Shown: positions 63,509 through 64,000 of the stretch, piece after piece
How the letters are laid out: each line of letters opens with the position of its first letter
Position numbering within the stretch: position 1 is the first letter of the stretch
Assembly (NCBI GenBank): GCA_026418535.1
Contig: JAOABC010000004.1
Coordinates: 158,009 to 222,008, forward strand
From: Hydrogenothermaceae bacterium
Lineage (GTDB): Bacteria > Aquificota > Aquificia > Aquificales > Hydrogenothermaceae
Reading direction: 5' to 3'
Length of the DNA stretch: 64,000 bases
Program-made: the position numbers and the translations under genes
The notes under the pieces: model-generated
What the model saw: the letters and a program-made list of their open reading frames with translations, nothing else
The model's database searches: none
What the model was told of the DNA's origin: nothing

Positions 63509-63516
63509 ATATCTTT

Positions 63517-63547
63517 TTGACAGACAAAAATGGGTTTATGATATACT
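63517..63547 (+). promoter_or_regulatory. Promoter-like TTGACA ... TATACT
   Basis: TTGACA at 63517-63522, then TATACT at 63542-63547 (19-base spacer), or GATATA at a 17-base spacer. It begins just after nadA and would read into the folded non-coding segment rather than into a gene. Confidence 0.45.
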
Positions 63548-63548
63548 A

Positions 63549-63810
63549 TACTTGGTAAGTAAACAAGAAAAACTACCTTGGCAACTGAATAGGAATATAA
63601 AAACTATAGAAAGCGAACAACAATGAACCGTTGATACTCAATTGCATCAAGGGATAAGACTTACAACCTCGAGATTTAGACTTATCTCAGCGGTTTCCGG
63701 GTATATAACAAAAAACATATTCCTGTTATGTAGGGCTTACTTATCGTCATAACATTCCATAAACAAAATCTATCTAACACATAATCTGTCTTTGTTTCTT
63801 GGATTTTTAA
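63549..63810 (+). ncRNA. Candidate structured non-coding RNA
   Basis: AACCGTTGA (63626-63634) pairs with TCAGCGGTT (63687-63695) over 9 positions including one G-U. Inside, GATAAG (63653-63658) pairs with CTTATC (63681-63686). A separate 7-bp stem TGTTATG/CATAACA (63724-63754) encloses a 17-base loop. With the promoter at 63517 and no reading frame, a small RNA such as 6S-like or an operon leader is possible. The ends are approximate and no family was recognised. Confidence 0.25.
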
Positions 63811-63827
63811 ACAGTCTCTATAATATC

Positions 63828-63856
63828 TTGACAGGAAGAGGGTAAAAAGGTGTATT
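63828..63856 (+). promoter_or_regulatory. sigma70-type promoter (first of ladder)
   Basis: TTGACA (63828-63833), 17-base spacer, TGTATT (63851-63856). The spacer begins GGAAGAGGG, like the next promoter, whose spacer begins GAAGAGGG. Confidence 0.6.
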
Positions 63857-63897
63857 AACCTCGTTTTTGAACCACGAAAAGAATAAGTTAGAAAAGC

Positions 63898-63926
63898 TTG
63901 ACAGAAGAGGGAAAATAATATAGAAT
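63898..63926 (+). promoter_or_regulatory. sigma70-type promoter (second of ladder)
   Basis: TTGACA (63898-63903), exactly 17-base spacer, TAGAAT (63921-63926). The strongest match to consensus in this region; preceded by AAGC as is the third copy. Confidence 0.65.
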
Positions 63927-63969
63927 TTTTTTCTGGTTTCTGAAAGTGAATAAGCTGAAGTTAAGAAGC

Positions 63970-63998
63970 TTGACAAAAAAGATTAGATATGATAAACT
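63970..63998 (+). promoter_or_regulatory. sigma70-type promoter (third of ladder)
   Basis: TTGACA (63970-63975), 17-base spacer, TAAACT (63993-63998), 72 bases after the second promoter. Transcription would start beyond the window's right end. Confidence 0.55.
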
Positions 63999-64000
63999 GG

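Larger units (their letters stand above)
63509..64000. other. Non-coding region at the right edge
   Basis: 492 bases without a supportable gene. It holds four TTGACA-type promoter-like elements on the plus strand (63517, 63828, 63898, 63970), a folded segment (63626-63695) and a second hairpin (63724-63754). The three last promoters are about 70 bases apart and point out of the window, as upstream of a heavily transcribed RNA operon. No rRNA sequence is visible inside the window. Confidence 0.7.

Noticed and set aside
63601..63760. CRISPR array or leader
   Set aside because: No regularly spaced direct repeats are present; the only repeats are promoter-like and short.
1..64000. Prophage, insertion sequences or integrons
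   Set aside because: No transposase, integrase, phage structural gene, terminal inverted repeats or composition shift was seen; gene order is that of a compact housekeeping region.

Overview
The window is compact, AT-leaning bacterial chromosome (roughly 40 percent G+C by eye) with about 65 protein genes, one tRNA and very short gaps. Arg codons are mostly AGA/AGG and Shine-Dalgarno sites are strong. The gene content points to a thermophilic, respiratory, autotrophic Aquificota bacterium, most likely near the Hydrogenothermaceae: a split complex I locus with fused NuoCD, a soluble-type fumarate reductase/succinate dehydrogenase with a heterodisulfide-reductase-like third subunit, an unusually long ClpB, short-form HisG, HemJ, and an outer-membrane/LPS apparatus (HldD, CpoB, SurA-like protein). 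This placement is inferred from gene content, not from a database search.

Layout. 1-2,307: rlmN (5' truncated), ruvA, and a convergent protein with two HepT-like domains. 2,451-4,600: a tiny Lys-rich gene and uvrB. 4,852-11,436: a rightward run efp-accB-hldD-thrB-glycosyltransferase-purH-folD. 11,475-17,370: leftward mogA, two paralogous Cys-rich V4R-like proteins, clpB (with a clear terminator) and an agmatine deiminase. 17,434-21,004: HAD phosphatase, cmk, hemJ, a two-component system whose kinase seems to start at a non-standard codon, and rpoZ. 20,798-31,786: leftward nuoA-B-CD-H-I-J-K-L-M-N-gmk-rpoZ. 31,950-39,460: DUF2905-queA-GGDEF protein-ispE-tRNA-Gln-prs-dehydrogenase-uvrD. 39,447-41,837: leftward envelope genes (small membrane protein, cpoB, uppS, cdsA). 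41,899-46,339: asd, a frameshifted dgt, a GT39-like glycosyltransferase, hemC. 46,325-52,498: leftward minC-minD-minE-hisG-glmU-surA-like-yraN and ispA-queF. 52,572-58,882: lysA-purD, then frdA-frdB-sdhE with a terminator. 58,997-63,508: rhodanese, hisD, nuoE-nuoF, nadA. 63,509-64,000: non-coding, with a possible structured RNA and a ladder of sigma70-type promoters pointing out of the window.

Functionally most genes are housekeeping: respiration (complex I in two loci plus Frd/Sdh), central biosynthesis (purine, Lys/Thr, His, NAD, heme, isoprenoid), tRNA modification (queA, queF, rlmN), DNA repair and envelope synthesis. No prophage, insertion sequence or CRISPR array was seen. The most unusual signal is at DNA level: the palindrome TCCGGA occurs about 67 times by hand count, several-fold more than base composition predicts, inside genes of every class and on both coding strands, forcing otherwise rare codons. 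It behaves like a highly iterated palindrome (as HIP1 does in cyanobacteria) or an uptake/recognition word. Other notable points are a shared AAACRGTGTT element before three separate nuo transcription units, the dgt frameshift, a kinase start at ATT, and the promoter ladder at the right edge.
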